Source of the DNA: Variovorax paradoxus
Lineage (GTDB): Bacteria > Pseudomonadota > Gammaproteobacteria > Burkholderiales > Burkholderiaceae_C
Direction of reading: 5' to 3'
Assembly (NCBI RefSeq): GCF_000834655.1
Contig: NZ_JXQQ01000033.1
Location: 62,001-126,000 of the forward strand
Length of the DNA stretch: 64,000 nucleotides
A model generated the notes under the pieces. The model worked only from the letters and a program-made list of their open reading frames with translations. It had not been told where the DNA came from and did no database searches. Shown piece after piece: positions 1 through 9,777 of this stretch (positions within the stretch are counted from its first letter, which is position 1; each line of letters starts with the position of its first letter). The translations under genes were made by a program, and so were the position numbers.

Positions 1-752
1 AGGGCGTCTCGGCGTACCTGGAGGCGCTGAAGGAACCCGACGCCTGGAGCGCGATCCGCCTCACGCTGATCACGGCCGCCATCACGGTGCCGCTGAACCT
101 CGTGTTCGGCGTGGCCGCGGCCTGGGCGATTGCCAAGTTCGAGTTCCGCGGCAAGGCCTTCCTCACCACGCTGATCGACCTGCCGTTCGCGGTGTCGCCG
201 GTGGTGGCGGGCCTGATCTACGTGCTGGTGTTCGGTGCGCAGGGCTGGCTGGGCCCGTGGCTCGCCGAGCACGACATCAAGATCATCTTCGCCGTGCCCG
301 GCATCGTGCTGGCCACCGTGTTCGTGACCTTCCCGTTCATTGCGCGCGAACTCATTCCGCTGATGCAGGCGCAGGGCACCGACGAGGAGCAGGCGGCCAT
401 CGTGCTCGGCGCGACCGGCTGGCAGACCTTCTGGCGCGTGACGCTTCCCAACATCAAGTGGGGGCTCCTGTACGGCGTGATCCTCTGCAACGCGCGCGCC
501 ATGGGCGAGTTCGGCGCGGTGTCGGTGGTGTCCGGCCACATCCGCGGCCAGACCAACACCATGCCGCTGCACGTGGAAGTGCTCTACAACGAATACCAGT
601 CGGTGGCCGCCTTCGCCGTGGCCTCGCTGCTGGCGATCCTGGCGCTGGTCACGCTGGTGATCAAGTCGGTGATCGAGTGGCGCCACGAGCGCGAGATGAA
701 GGCCATTGCCGAACTGCCGCCCGAGCGTCCCCCAGAAGCCACGGCCGCCTGA
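1..752 (+). CDS. cysW: Sulfate ABC transporter permease CysW (5' end outside window)
   Basis: Inner-membrane permease that pairs with CysT to import sulfate or thiosulfate, driven by CysA. The reading frame is open from base 3, so the first part of the protein is missing. Visible are several hydrophobic segments and a cytoplasmic EAA-type loop ([20 protein letters not shown], starting near base 390) that docks on the ATPase. Length and sequence fit the C-terminal three quarters of CysW. It lies 15 bases upstream of cysA, in the usual cysTWA order. Regulation cannot be judged because the promoter lies outside the window. Confidence 0.93.
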   Translation, partial: GVSAYLEALKEPDAWSAIRLTLITAAITVPLNLVFGVAAAWAIAKFEFRGKAFLTTLIDLPFAVSPVVAGLIYVLVFGAQGWLGPWLAEHDIKIIFAVPGIVLATVFVTFPFIARELIPLMQAQGTDEEQAAIVLGATGWQTFWRVTLPNIKWGLLYGVILCNARAMGEFGAVSVVSGHIRGQTNTMPLHVEVLYNEYQSVAAFAVASLLAILALVTLVIKSVIEWRHEREMKAIAELPPERPPEATAA

Positions 753-767
753 GAGAAAGAAGAAATC

Positions 768-1865
768 ATGAGCATCGAAATCCGCGACATCAGCAAGCAA
801 TTCGGCGACTTCCGCGCGCTGCGCAACGTGAACCTCGACGTGGAATCGGGCGAGCTCGTCGCGCTGCTCGGCCCCTCGGGCTGCGGCAAGACCACGCTCT
901 TGCGCATCATCGCGGGGCTGGAGACGGCCGACACCGGCAGCATCCTTTTCTCGGGCGAGGACACCACCGACGTGCATGTGCGCGAGCGGCAGGTGGGCTT
1001 CGTGTTCCAGCACTACGCGCTGTTCCGCCACATGACCGTGTTCGAGAACGTCGCCTTCGGCCTGCGCGTGAAGCCGCGCAAGGAGCGGCCGAGCGATGCG
1101 CAGATCAAGGCCAAGGTGACCGACCTGCTCAAGCTGGTGCAGCTCGACTGGCTGGCCGACCGCTATCCGTCGCAGCTGTCCGGCGGCCAGCGCCAGCGCA
1201 TCGCCCTGGCCCGTGCGCTGGCGGTCGAGCCCAAGGTGCTGCTGCTGGACGAGCCTTTCGGCGCGCTCGACGCCAAGGTGCGCAAGGAACTGCGCCGCTG
1301 GCTACGCCGGCTGCACGACGAACTGCACGTCACCTCGATCTTCGTCACGCACGACCAGGAAGAGGCGCTCGAAGTGGCCGACCGCGTGGTGGTCATCAAC
1401 AAGGGGCAGATCGAGCAGGTCGGCTCGCCGCAGGACGTGTGGGACAAGCCCGCGAGTCCTTTCGTCTACGGGTTCCTCGGCGACGTGAACCTCTTCCACG
1501 GCCGTGCCGACAACGGCCAGGTGCAACTGGACGGCATGCGCCTGGATTCGCCCGAGCACAGCGGCGCGCGCGATGCCAAGGCCATGGCCTACGTTCGCCC
1601 GCATGACCTGGATGTGACCCGCTACCTGCCGGGTGCCACCGGCATCGTCGCCACGCTGTCGCGTGCCATCGTGGTCGGCCCGATCGCGCGGCTGGAACTT
1701 GAGCCCACCGAATCGAATCCTGATAATCCGGGCTCCGGAACCATCATCGAGGCGCAACTTCCTGCGCAACAGTTCCGTGACCTGGGCTTGAAGGAGGGCG
1801 ACACCGTCGTCGCCAATCCGCGCAAGGCCAGGGTGTTCGTAGAAGAAGATTGGGTGTCTCCTTGA
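768..1865 (+). CDS. cysA: Sulfate/thiosulfate import ATP-binding protein CysA
   Basis: Cytoplasmic ATPase subunit of the sulfate importer. Seen in the 365-residue protein: Walker [10 protein letters not shown] at 35-43, signature LSGGQ at 137-141, Walker B VLLLDEP at 157-163, an H-loop in VTHDQEEA near 200, and a C-terminal TOBE-like regulatory region from about 240. An AGAAAGAAGAAATC purine-rich site precedes the ATG. Its stop overlaps the dsbB start. Length matches the family. ATPases of related importers are similar, but position after cysW makes CysA the best call. Confidence 0.95.
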   Translation: MSIEIRDISKQFGDFRALRNVNLDVESGELVALLGPSGCGKTTLLRIIAGLETADTGSILFSGEDTTDVHVRERQVGFVFQHYALFRHMTVFENVAFGLRVKPRKERPSDAQIKAKVTDLLKLVQLDWLADRYPSQLSGGQRQRIALARALAVEPKVLLLDEPFGALDAKVRKELRRWLRRLHDELHVTSIFVTHDQEEALEVADRVVVINKGQIEQVGSPQDVWDKPASPFVYGFLGDVNLFHGRADNGQVQLDGMRLDSPEHSGARDAKAMAYVRPHDLDVTRYLPGATGIVATLSRAIVVGPIARLELEPTESNPDNPGSGTIIEAQLPAQQFRDLGLKEGDTVVANPRKARVFVEEDWVSP

Positions 1866-2365
1866 TCGATTGGTACTTCGGCGCGCCGCGCCGCGCGCTC
1901 GGGCTGATCTGCCTGGCCTGTGTCCTCATGCTGGCCTTCGGGCTCTACCTTCAGCACGTGGTGGGGCTGGAGCCCTGTCCCATGTGCATCGTGCAGCGGT
2001 ATGCGCTGGTGCTGGTGGCCCTCTTCACCGGGCTGGCCGCCATCTTCCGCAACCGCGCGCTGCAGGTGACGGGCGGGGTGCTGGCGCTGGTCTCGGCGGT
2101 GGGCGGCGCCTACACGGCGGCCTCGCAGAGCTGGCTGCAGTGGTATCCGCCCGAAGTCGTGTCCTGCGGGCGCGACCTCTACGGGATGATCGAGACCTTT
2201 CCGCTCAAGCGCGCGCTGCCGCTCATCTTCCGCGGCGGCGGCGACTGCTCCAAGGTCGACTGGTCGCTGTTCGGCCTGACGCTGGCGAACTGGTCGTTCG
2301 TCGCGTTCGTGGTTCTCTCCCTGCTGCTCATCACGCTGCTCCTGCGCCGCCGCACCGCGCGCTGA
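1862..2365 (+). CDS. dsbB: Disulfide bond formation protein DsbB
   Basis: Inner-membrane quinone reductase that reoxidises DsbA in the periplasm. The protein has four hydrophobic segments, a first periplasmic pair CPMC (Cys39/Cys42 from the start used here) and a second pair, one Cys in VVSCGRDL and one in GGGDCSK, about 30 residues apart. The start is a TTG overlapping the cysA stop (TTGA); a second in-frame TTG at 1850 would add four residues. Translation is probably coupled to cysA. Pairing of dsbB with sulfate uptake genes may be simple co-transcription. Confidence 0.9.
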   Translation: MIDWYFGAPRRALGLICLACVLMLAFGLYLQHVVGLEPCPMCIVQRYALVLVALFTGLAAIFRNRALQVTGGVLALVSAVGGAYTAASQSWLQWYPPEVVSCGRDLYGMIETFPLKRALPLIFRGGGDCSKVDWSLFGLTLANWSFVAFVVLSLLLITLLLRRRTAR

Positions 2366-2391
2366 GTTCCTTTTTCTTCTGCATCTGCCAC

Positions 2392-2438
2392 GGCGCGGTC
2401 CGCTGTCCCTGAACGGGACGGCGGACCGCGCCGTTTTC
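2392..2438 (+). terminator. Rho-independent terminator after dsbB
   Basis: An 18-base stem (2392-2409 pairing with 2415-2432, one mismatch) with a five-base TGAAC loop is followed by GTTTTC. It sits 27 bases after the dsbB stop and separates the cys-dsbB operon from the macAB export operon. The U-tract is short, so termination may be partial. Confidence 0.7.
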
Positions 2439-2568
2439 AGTGGAACTCAGGGGGAAGAATGCCGCGAAATGGCCTTTCGAGGGAACTCCGCCTTTAGCGG
2501 ATCTTCAGAATGCAAGGCTAGGATCAAGCCCGCTCGAACAGCAGCACCCTTCACTTTCACCTCACTGC

Positions 2569-3732
2569 ATGCCCAACACCCCTCCACGGCGATCGCGCAA
2601 GCTCCTTCTCGGTATCGCAGCGCTCGTCGTCCTGGCCGTCATCGCCTTCTTCTGGCTGAGTCCGGCCAAGAAAACCGAATACCTCACCGCCACCGTGCAG
2701 CGCACCGACCTCGAAAACGCTGTGCTGGCCACCGGCGTGCTGCAGGCGCTCAGGCAGGTGGAAGTGGGCGCGCAGGTCAGCGGCCAGCTCAAGTCGCTCA
2801 AGGTGGTGCTGGGGCAAACGGTGAAGAAGGGCGACTGGCTCGCCGAGATCGATCCGGTCATCTCGCAGAACACGCTGGCCCAGGAGCAGGCCAAGCTGGA
2901 GAACCTGCAGGCGCAGAAGCTCGCGAAGGAGGTGCGCGTGAAGCAGGCCGAGCTCACCTGGGCTCGGCAGCGCGAAATGCTTGCGCAGGACGCCGCGCCG
3001 CGACAGGACATGGAAAGCGCCGACGCCGAGTTGCGCGCGCTGCGCGCCGACGGCGTTTCGCTGGACGCGCAGATCCGCCAGCAGAAGCTCGCCATGGCCT
3101 CGGCGCAGACCAATCTTTCGTACACCCGCATCGTCGCGCCCATCGATGGTGACGTGGTTTCCATCAACACGCTCGAGGGCCAGACCGTGGTCGCCGCCTT
3201 CCAGGTACCCACGCTGATGAAGCTGGCCGACCTGTCGACCATGACCGTGAAGGCGCAGGTGTCGGAGGCCGACGTGGTGCGCGTGAAGGCGGGGCAGCCG
3301 GTGTACTTCACCATCCTCGGCGACCCCGACAAGCGCTACCACGGCACGCTGCGCGCGGTGCAGCCCTCGCCCGAGAAGATCAACAACGCGGTGTTCTTCA
3401 ACGCGCTGTTCGACGTGCCGAACCCCGACCGCACGCTGCGCGTCGACATGACGGCGCAGGTGGCCATCCTGCTGGGCGAGGCAAAGCAGGCGCTCACGGT
3501 GCCGCTCACCGCGCTCGGCGCGCGCGACAAGGACGGCCGCCAGGAAGTGCGCGTGCTCAAGCCCGACCAGACGGTTGAAAAGCGGCAGGTGCGCGTGGGC
3601 ATCAGCAACAACTTCCAGGCGCAGGTGCTCGAGGGGCTCAAGGAGGGCGACACCGTCATCACCGGCGATGCCTCGGCGCTCGATCCGGTCAGCAGCGGCG
3701 AAGGCGGCGGCAACAGAGGAAGGCGCCAGTGA
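2569..3732 (+). CDS. macA: MacA-type periplasmic adaptor of a tripartite efflux pump
   Basis: Membrane fusion protein that bridges MacB in the inner membrane and an outer membrane channel. The 387-residue protein has an N-terminal membrane anchor (about residues 14-31), a biotinyl-lipoyl half near 60-90, an alpha-helical coiled-coil hairpin rich in Q, K and L (about 95-180), the second lipoyl half near 190 and beta-barrel domains to the C-terminus, ending in a glycine-rich tail. The ATG at 2569 precedes the anchor directly; a longer frame from 2440 has no signal-like start. No good ribosome binding site is visible. It overlaps macB by four bases. Substrate is unknown. Confidence 0.88.
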   Translation: MPNTPPRRSRKLLLGIAALVVLAVIAFFWLSPAKKTEYLTATVQRTDLENAVLATGVLQALRQVEVGAQVSGQLKSLKVVLGQTVKKGDWLAEIDPVISQNTLAQEQAKLENLQAQKLAKEVRVKQAELTWARQREMLAQDAAPRQDMESADAELRALRADGVSLDAQIRQQKLAMASAQTNLSYTRIVAPIDGDVVSINTLEGQTVVAAFQVPTLMKLADLSTMTVKAQVSEADVVRVKAGQPVYFTILGDPDKRYHGTLRAVQPSPEKINNAVFFNALFDVPNPDRTLRVDMTAQVAILLGEAKQALTVPLTALGARDKDGRQEVRVLKPDQTVEKRQVRVGISNNFQAQVLEGLKEGDTVITGDASALDPVSSGEGGGNRGRRQ

Positions 3733-5711
3733 CGGAGCCGCTGCTGAAGCTGCGCGGCATCGGCCGCAGCTTTCCTTCGGGCGAGCAGGAAGTGCAGGTG
3801 CTCAAGGACGTCGACCTGGACATCGGCAACGGCGAGATGCTGGCCATCGTCGGCGCCTCGGGCTCGGGCAAGTCGACGCTGATGAACATCCTCGGTTGCC
3901 TCGACCGGCCCAGCAGCGGCACCTACACCGTCTCGGGCCACGACGTGGGCACGCTCGACAGCGACGCGCTTGCCCAACTTCGCCGCGAGCACTTCGGCTT
4001 CATCTTCCAGCGCTACCACCTGATGCAGCACCTGACGGCCGCGGGCAATGTCGAGGTGCCTGCCGTGTATGCCGGCACCGAGGGCGTAGCGCGCGATGCG
4101 CGGGCGCGGCAGTTGCTCGCGCGCCTGGGCCTCGCAGACCGTACCGAGCACCGGCCGAGCCAACTCTCGGGCGGCCAGCAGCAGCGCGTGAGCATCGCGC
4201 GCGCGCTGATGAATGGCGGCCAGGTCATCCTGGCCGACGAGCCGACCGGCGCACTGGACAGCAAGAGCGGCCAGGAGGTCATCGGCATCCTGCGCGAACT
4301 GCATGCGCAGGGCCACACGATCATCATCGTGACGCACGACATGCAGGTGGCCAGTTGCACCGAACGCATCATCGAGATCGCCGACGGCGTGATCGTGGGC
4401 GACAGGCCCAATGTGCCGACGATCGCGGCGCCTGCGCAGGCGGTCGGGACCGATGCATCGACACCGCCCCCCATGACCAGGCCCAAGCTCGGCATCGCGA
4501 GCCTGAGCACCGGCTGGGCCCGCTTCGCCGAGGCCTTTCGCATGGCCTGGCGCTCGATGATGGCGCACCGCATGCGCACGGCGCTCACCATGCTGGGCAT
4601 CGTGATCGGCATCACCTCGGTGGTGTCGATCGTGGCCATCGGGGAGGGCGCCAAGCGCTTCGTGCTGGCGGACATCCGCGCCATCGGCACCAACACGCTG
4701 GACGTGTACCCGGGCCGCGACTTCGGCGACGACAAGGCCGCGAGCATCCGCACGCTGACGCCGGCCGACCTGGAGGCGATCGCCGCGCAGCCCTATGTGC
4801 ACAGCGTGACGCCCACCGTCGTGCGCAGCCTGCGCCTGCGCTACCGCAGCGCCGACGTCAACGGCAACGTGAGCGGCGTGAGCGATGCCTTCTTTCGCGT
4901 GCGCGACATCCAGATGACCAGCGGCACGGCCTTCACCGCCGCCGACGTGCGCCACCAGGCGCAGGTGGTGGTGATCGATGCGAACACGCGGCGCAAGCTT
5001 TTCCCGGACGGCACCGACCCGGTCGGCAAGGTCATCCTGGTCGGCAATCTGCCGTGCACGGTGATCGGCGTCTCGCAAGAGAAGAAAGCCATGTTCGGCG
5101 AGAACAAGACGCTCAACATCTGGCTGCCCTACAGCACCGGCGCGAGCCGCCTCTTCGGGCAGCAGCACTTCGACGGCATCACCGTGCGCATCCGCGACGA
5201 CCAGCCGACCAAGGCGGCCGAGGACAGCATCGTGCGGCTGCTTACCCTGCGCCATGGGGCCAAGGACTTCTTCACCTTCAACATGGACAGCATCGTGAAG
5301 ACGGCCGAGCGCACGAGCCAGTCGCTCACGCTGCTGCTGTCGCTGATCGCGGTGATCTCGCTGGTGGTGGGCGGCATCGGGGTGATGAACATCATGCTGG
5401 TGTCGGTGACCGAGCGCACCCGCGAGATCGGCATCCGCATGGCCGTGGGCGCGCGGCAGAGCGACGTGCTGCAGCAGTTCCTGACCGAGGCGGTGCTCGT
5501 GTGCCTGGTCGGCGGCTTCATCGGCGTGCTGCTGTCGTATGGCATCAGCTTTCTGTTTTCGCTCTTCGTGACGCAATGGCAAATGATCTTTTCGATGGGG
5601 GCCGTGGTGTCGGCTTTTCTGTGCGCCTCGCTGATCGGCGTGTTGTTCGGCTACCTGCCGGCGCGCAATGCGGCGCGGCTCGATCCGATCGAGGCGCTGG
5701 CTCGTGAATAG
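3729..5711 (+). CDS. macB: MacB-type export ATPase/permease
   Basis: Inner-membrane ABC protein that with MacA expels macrolides, peptides or other substrates. The 660-residue chain has an N-terminal nucleotide-binding domain (Walker A GASGSGKST at 42-50, LSGGQQQR near 143, DEPTGALD near 166), a linker, then a first membrane helix near 285, a large periplasmic MacB_PCD domain and three C-terminal membrane helices with the FtsX-type core. The start is GTG, inside the macA stop region. Domain order and length are those of MacB. Neighbours supply adaptor and channel, so the pump looks complete. Confidence 0.93.
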   Translation: MTEPLLKLRGIGRSFPSGEQEVQVLKDVDLDIGNGEMLAIVGASGSGKSTLMNILGCLDRPSSGTYTVSGHDVGTLDSDALAQLRREHFGFIFQRYHLMQHLTAAGNVEVPAVYAGTEGVARDARARQLLARLGLADRTEHRPSQLSGGQQQRVSIARALMNGGQVILADEPTGALDSKSGQEVIGILRELHAQGHTIIIVTHDMQVASCTERIIEIADGVIVGDRPNVPTIAAPAQAVGTDASTPPPMTRPKLGIASLSTGWARFAEAFRMAWRSMMAHRMRTALTMLGIVIGITSVVSIVAIGEGAKRFVLADIRAIGTNTLDVYPGRDFGDDKAASIRTLTPADLEAIAAQPYVHSVTPTVVRSLRLRYRSADVNGNVSGVSDAFFRVRDIQMTSGTAFTAADVRHQAQVVVIDANTRRKLFPDGTDPVGKVILVGNLPCTVIGVSQEKKAMFGENKTLNIWLPYSTGASRLFGQQHFDGITVRIRDDQPTKAAEDSIVRLLTLRHGAKDFFTFNMDSIVKTAERTSQSLTLLLSLIAVISLVVGGIGVMNIMLVSVTERTREIGIRMAVGARQSDVLQQFLTEAVLVCLVGGFIGVLLSYGISFLFSLFVTQWQMIFSMGAVVSAFLCASLIGVLFGYLPARNAARLDPIEALARE

Positions 5712-7158
5712 CGCGCGCCTTGCCCTGAGTTCGCTCGCGACGGTGCTGGCGCTGGGTGGCTGCACGCTGTTCCAGCCCGAGCGGCGGGAGCAACGGCCGC
5801 TGGAGGTGCCGCAGGCGTGGCAGCAGCCGCAACCCGGCACGCCGAGCGCGGCCGCGGTGTTTCCGGCCCGATGGTGGCGCGCGTTCAACGATCCGCAGCT
5901 CGACGCGCTGATCGACGACGCGCTGCGCACCAACAACGACCTTGCCGCGGCCGGCATTCGCGTGCAGCGCGCGCAGTTGCAGGCGGGCCTGGCGAACACC
6001 AACCTCACGCCGGGCGTGGTGGGGCAGGCCAGCACCGGCCGCAGCTACGACCTCCAGCGCGGCAGCGTGGCCGGATCGAGTTCGTCGTCGGTCATCACGC
6101 TGAGCTATGAGCTCGACCTGTGGGGCCGGCTCGCAGCGCAGCGCAGTGCCGCCGACTGGGAACTGAAAGCCACCGAGTCGGACCGGCAGGCCACGGCGCT
6201 CTCGTTGATCGGTACGACCGCAGGGCTCTACTGGCAGGTGGGCTACCTGAACCAGCGCATCGCGCTCAGCGAAGCGGGCATGGAAGACGCGCGGCGCATC
6301 CTCGCGCTGGTGCGTGCGAAATATGCGGCGGGCGCGGTGTCGGGACTCGACGTTGCGCAGGCCGGGCAAAACCTGGCGAGCCAGGAGGCGGCACATACGC
6401 AACTGCTGCAGCAGCGTGTCGAGGCACGCCATGCGTTGGCGATCCTGTTCGACCGTCCGCCGGAAGCCGCGGCGCAGGAGCCGTCGCAACTGCCGAACAT
6501 CGAACTGCCCGCGATCGATGTCGGTCTGCCCGCCAGCCTGCTGAGCCGCCGGCCCGACCTGCGCGCCGCGGAGCAGCGCCTGCGCGGATCGCTGGCGAAC
6601 GTCGATGCAACGCGCACCAGCTTCTATCCGGCGCTGAGCCTGACCGGCTCGCTCGGCACGACGAGCACGGCGCTGGGCGAGCTGTTGAAGAATCCGGTCG
6701 CCACGCTCGGTGCGGGCCTGGCATTGCCTTTCCTGCAGTGGAACACCGCACGGCTGACCGTGGCCGTGTCGCAGGCGCAGTACGAAGAGGCCGTGCTCGG
6801 GTTCCGCCAGGCGCTCTACACGTCGCTGTCGGAGGTGGAGAACACCTTGTCGTCGCGAACGCAGTTGCGTGAGGAGAGCGGGAAGCTGGTGGTGGCGCTG
6901 CAGCAGGCGCAGCGCGCGGAGACTTTGTCCGAAGTGCGCTACCGCGCCGGCGCCACCGCGCTGCAGCCCGTGCTCGACGCCAAGGACAGGCGCCGTTCGG
7001 CCGAGGTGTCGCTGGCCCTCAATCGCTTGAACCAGCTCAATGCGACGATGACGCTCTACAAGGCGCTGGGTGGTGCGAGTGGTGCGGGTGGTGCCGGTGG
7101 TGCCGGTGGTGCCGGTGGTGCCGGTGGTGCCGGTGGTGCGGCGGCCGGTCAGTCCTGA
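5704..7158 (+). CDS. Outer membrane efflux lipoprotein (NodT/OprM family)
   Basis: TolC-like channel that completes the MacAB pump. From a GTG at 5704 that overlaps the macB end, the 484-residue protein begins with a lipoprotein signal ending in the lipobox LGGC, followed by two OEP domains rich in alternating hydrophobic and small residues and long helical stretches. A motif such as [15 protein letters not shown], typical of the NodT family, lies mid-protein. The C-terminus ends in a run of Gly-Ala-Gly triplets encoded by a 9-base tandem repeat. The last ten bases overlap the convergent glycosyltransferase gene. Confidence 0.9.
   Translation: MNSARLALSSLATVLALGGCTLFQPERREQRPLEVPQAWQQPQPGTPSAAAVFPARWWRAFNDPQLDALIDDALRTNNDLAAAGIRVQRAQLQAGLANTNLTPGVVGQASTGRSYDLQRGSVAGSSSSSVITLSYELDLWGRLAAQRSAADWELKATESDRQATALSLIGTTAGLYWQVGYLNQRIALSEAGMEDARRILALVRAKYAAGAVSGLDVAQAGQNLASQEAAHTQLLQQRVEARHALAILFDRPPEAAAQEPSQLPNIELPAIDVGLPASLLSRRPDLRAAEQRLRGSLANVDATRTSFYPALSLTGSLGTTSTALGELLKNPVATLGAGLALPFLQWNTARLTVAVSQAQYEEAVLGFRQALYTSLSEVENTLSSRTQLREESGKLVVALQQAQRAETLSEVRYRAGATALQPVLDAKDRRRSAEVSLALNRLNQLNATMTLYKALGGASGAGGAGGAGGAGGAGGAGGAAAGQS
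7072..7143 (+). repeat. 9-bp tandem repeat encoding a GAG tail
   Basis: Eight consecutive 9-base units of the form GGTGCSRGT; five copies from 7090 to 7134 are identical (GGTGCCGGT). They encode GAS, GAG repeats and GAA at the C-terminus of the efflux lipoprotein. Identical units predict length variation between strains by slippage; the frame is kept because each unit is three codons. Confidence 0.9.
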
Positions 7159-7925
7159 AAGGGCGGCGCTCCGCGGAGCTTGCGAAGAATCAACGCGGGC
7201 AGTCGCAGGACGAATTCGACCATCAGCCGGGCGTGCATCCACGTCAGCAGCACGTTGTCGCGCCCGTAGCGGAAGTGCGAAACCCCGCCTTCCTCGGCCG
7301 TCAGGTACTTCACCGGCGCATCGATGTTCACAGGCTTGACGCCGCGCCAGGCGAGGCGCACGACCGCTTCGGTGTCGAAGTCGAAGCGCCGCATCCAGGG
7401 CTGGCGCGCCATCACGGCGATCAGGTCCGCGATGGGATACACGCGGAAGCCGTAGAGCGAATCGCCGATGCCGGCAAACAGCGTCTCGAGTTGCGTCCAC
7501 CCGTTCGACACGCGCCGCCCGCGCACCCGCAACAGCGGCGCGCTGGCATCGAACACGGGCCGCCCCAGCACCATCGTCTCGGGCCGGGCCAGCGAGGCCT
7601 GCATGAAGGAGGGGATCAGGTCGGCCGGATGCTGTCCGTCGGAATCCATCGTCAGCGCATGCGTGAAGCCGGCGTCCTTCGCCAGGCGCAGCCCGTGCAG
7701 CACGGCGGCGCCCTTGCCCTGGTTCTGCGGCAACACCCACACGCGCAAGCCCGGATCGCTGGCGGCCATCTGCTGCAGGCGCTCGCCCGTGCCGTCGTCG
7801 CTGCCGTCGACCACCACCCACACCGGGTTCCACTGCGCCCGCGCGCCCTCGACCGTCGAGAACAGGCGTTCGCCCGCGTTGTAGCTGGGAATCAGGACAA
7901 GGTGTGTGCGCGAGGCGTCTGGCAT
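7149..7925 (-). CDS. Family 2 glycosyltransferase
   Basis: GT-A fold transferase of 258 residues that adds a sugar or similar group from a nucleotide donor. It begins with the GT2 pattern [12 protein letters not shown], then [10 protein letters not shown] (donor-binding aspartates) and the metal-binding MDSDGQHP segment, like dolichol-phosphate mannosyltransferase-type enzymes. No membrane helix is obvious. The ATG at 7925 lies inside the upstream acyltransferase gene (34-base overlap), so the two are likely translationally linked. Similar GT2 and acyltransferase genes occur in xanthomonadin-type aryl-polyene clusters; substrate here is inferred only from that context. Confidence 0.85.
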   Translation of the reverse strand: MPDASRTHLVLIPSYNAGERLFSTVEGARAQWNPVWVVVDGSDDGTGERLQQMAASDPGLRVWVLPQNQGKGAAVLHGLRLAKDAGFTHALTMDSDGQHPADLIPSFMQASLARPETMVLGRPVFDASAPLLRVRGRRVSNGWTQLETLFAGIGDSLYGFRVYPIADLIAVMARQPWMRRFDFDTEAVVRLAWRGVKPVNIDAPVKYLTAEEGGVSHFRYGRDNVLLTWMHARLMVEFVLRLPALILRKLRGAPPFQD

Positions 7926-8692
7926 TCGGGGGACGCGTCGGTTGCGCGCTGTTCCATGTGTTGGCGAAAGTATTGTTCGAGATCGGCTTGCAGGATGTCG
8001 CTGTCGGGCGTCGGCGAGAAGCGCTGGCCCAGCCTGAGGGTGAAGACGATCGGCAGCGGCGGCACGCGCCACAGCGGCCAGCCCTTGCTCAGATACGGTG
8101 AGTCGGTGTCGATGAACACCGTCTGGATCGGCGCCTGCGCGAGCTTGGCGATCAGCGTCACGCCGGGGCGAAACGCGTTGAGCGGGGGCGTCACGGTGCG
8201 CGTGCCCTCGGGAAAGATCACCAGCTGCCCGCCGCTGCGCAGGTCGTTCACCGCCAGCCGCACCATCGTGCGCGCCGATTCGTTGCTGATGTAGCGCGCG
8301 AGCCGGGCTCCGGCCCCCAGGAAGATGTTGCGCAGCAGGTCGGCCTTCATGATGCAGGCGCTGCGCGGAAGGCGCGCCACCAGGAGCAGCGCATCGAGCA
8401 TCGTCGGGTGGTTGGCCACGAAGATCACCCCGGGCTCGTTGCGCATCGGGTCCAGGCAGGCGGCGTCGATGCGCATCATGCCGGTCACGGAGGCGAGCCA
8501 CCAGAACATGCGGTAGGCGAGGGCGATCGTCATGCGGCCCAGCGTTCGGGCGGGCCCCACCGGCATCAGCGGATAGAGCAGCATCGCGACGAAGTTCCAG
8601 ACCAGCGAAATCAGTCCGAGGAACAGCAGCAGCGCGTAGAGCATCAGCGCGAGCGGGATCGCCCAGAGAATGCGCAGCACGCGGGTCATCAT
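7892..8692 (-). CDS. Lysophospholipid-type acyltransferase (PlsC family)
   Basis: Membrane-associated 1-acyl-glycerol-phosphate-type acyltransferase, 266 residues. Two or three hydrophobic segments fill the first 60 residues; the acyltransferase motifs NHPTMLD (HX4D) and FPEGTR follow at the usual spacing of about 75 residues. Two adjacent ATGs occur at the start (8692 and 8689); no Shine-Dalgarno site is clear. Located between the chorismatase and the glycosyltransferase in a minus-strand operon, it may move an acyl or aryl-polyene chain to a glycerolipid. A housekeeping PlsC role is the alternative. Confidence 0.85.
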   Translation of the reverse strand: MMTRVLRILWAIPLALMLYALLLFLGLISLVWNFVAMLLYPLMPVGPARTLGRMTIALAYRMFWWLASVTGMMRIDAACLDPMRNEPGVIFVANHPTMLDALLLVARLPRSACIMKADLLRNIFLGAGARLARYISNESARTMVRLAVNDLRSGGQLVIFPEGTRTVTPPLNAFRPGVTLIAKLAQAPIQTVFIDTDSPYLSKGWPLWRVPPLPIVFTLRLGQRFSPTPDSDILQADLEQYFRQHMEQRATDASPECQTPRAHTLS

Positions 8693-8736
8693 GGAGGAAT
8701 GAATGGTCGGCCCCGGTCGGTCGAGCGAACCGCGGC

Positions 8737-9777
8737 TCAAGCCTGCAGCCTGCCGGCCGCGACCGTGTGGGCTTCGATCTCGACCAGCAGATCGCTGCGG
8801 CAGATGTCGGCTTCCAGGTACACCGCATGGCGTGCCATCGGGGCGTCGGCGCCCAGCGCGTCTTCGATCACGCGGCGCACCGCCGCGGTGTCCGAAGGGT
8901 GGCGCACGTACACCACGCAATCCAGATCCGCGAGCGAGAAGGTCGCGGTGGCGCGCTCGTTGGCGGCGGCGATCACGGCGCCCAGGTTGCGCAGCGTTTC
9001 GCGCGTCTGCTCCAGCACGTCGCCGTGGTGCTGCGTCTCGTGCCCGACGATGCTCGCGGTGCCGGAGATGAAGAGCGCAATGTTCCCGTCGCCGATGTCC
9101 GAGAGCGCTGCGCGAGAGAACGTCGGCGAGCGCGGTCCGTAGGTTTCGGGGTAGCGATAGGCCGAGACCTGCCGTGGGTTCTCGACCGGCAGCGGTGCCG
9201 CCTGGCCCGCGAGGAAGCGGATCGAAAGCATGCCCTGGTGGATGCCCAGCGCGCACGCTGCGGGCGCGCCCTCGAACGCGGCACGGCCGGCTTCCAGGAA
9301 GGCCTCCTGCCGGCCGAGGTTGAACTGGCGGTAGCGTTCGAGTCCGCCGCCGTCGGCGTTGATTTGCGGCAGGTAGTTCCAGATGCGCTGCAGGTGGGGT
9401 GTGCCGGCCTGCTCGAGCGTCTTGAAGAGATCGCGGTAGGCGCGGTGCGCGAGTTCGGCCAGGCCCTGCTTCTCGGCGGCTTCGTCCAGGTCGATGGCGC
9501 CGAGGAGCCACTGCCCGTCGGTGCGCCAGCGCGCGATGCCGGTGGTGCCCGATTCGACGTGCACGCCCGTCACGTGCCACACGTCGGCCATGGCGCCGTG
9601 CGACGACAGCACGCGCGCATTGACGGTCGGCATCCAGGCCACGCTGTGCGGCGTGCCGTAGCCAAGGGCTGCGAAAGGCGCCTTGCCGTTCGCGGCCAGC
9701 GCGAGGCTGTCGGCCAGCGAAAGGCGCTCGACGCGCAGGTGGGAAGAAAAGGTGTCGTCCTGAACTCGCACTGTCAA
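8737..9777 (-). CDS. Chorismatase of the FkbO/Hyg5/XanB2 family
   Basis: Predicted to hydrolyse chorismate to a hydroxybenzoate or dihydroxycyclohexadiene product, often annotated as pteridine-dependent deoxygenase-like. The 346-residue protein has the family pattern: PHSVAWMPTVNARVL near 45, a central RIWNYLPQIN, RYRQFNLGRQEAF, and the C-terminal RidA/YjgF-like half with SGTASIVGHE and an acidic EIEAH near the end. The TTG at 9777 overlaps the upstream stop; a GTG two codons later is preceded by AAGG at good spacing and may be the real start. XanB2 in Xanthomonas makes 3-hydroxybenzoate for xanthomonadin; product specificity cannot be read from sequence here. Confidence 0.82.
   Translation of the reverse strand: MTVRVQDDTFSSHLRVERLSLADSLALAANGKAPFAALGYGTPHSVAWMPTVNARVLSSHGAMADVWHVTGVHVESGTTGIARWRTDGQWLLGAIDLDEAAEKQGLAELAHRAYRDLFKTLEQAGTPHLQRIWNYLPQINADGGGLERYRQFNLGRQEAFLEAGRAAFEGAPAACALGIHQGMLSIRFLAGQAAPLPVENPRQVSAYRYPETYGPRSPTFSRAALSDIGDGNIALFISGTASIVGHETQHHGDVLEQTRETLRNLGAVIAAANERATATFSLADLDCVVYVRHPSDTAAVRRVIEDALGADAPMARHAVYLEADICRSDLLVEIEAHTVAAGRLQA

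Noticed and set aside
3336-6035. Long minus-strand frame of about 900 codons opposite macA-macB
   Set aside because: Antisense shadow of strongly supported genes; composition is His/Arg/Ala-rich as expected from reversed GC-rich codons, and no domain is recognisable.
7072-7143. CRISPR-like array
   Set aside because: Units are contiguous with no spacers and are in frame within a gene; it is a simple tandem repeat.
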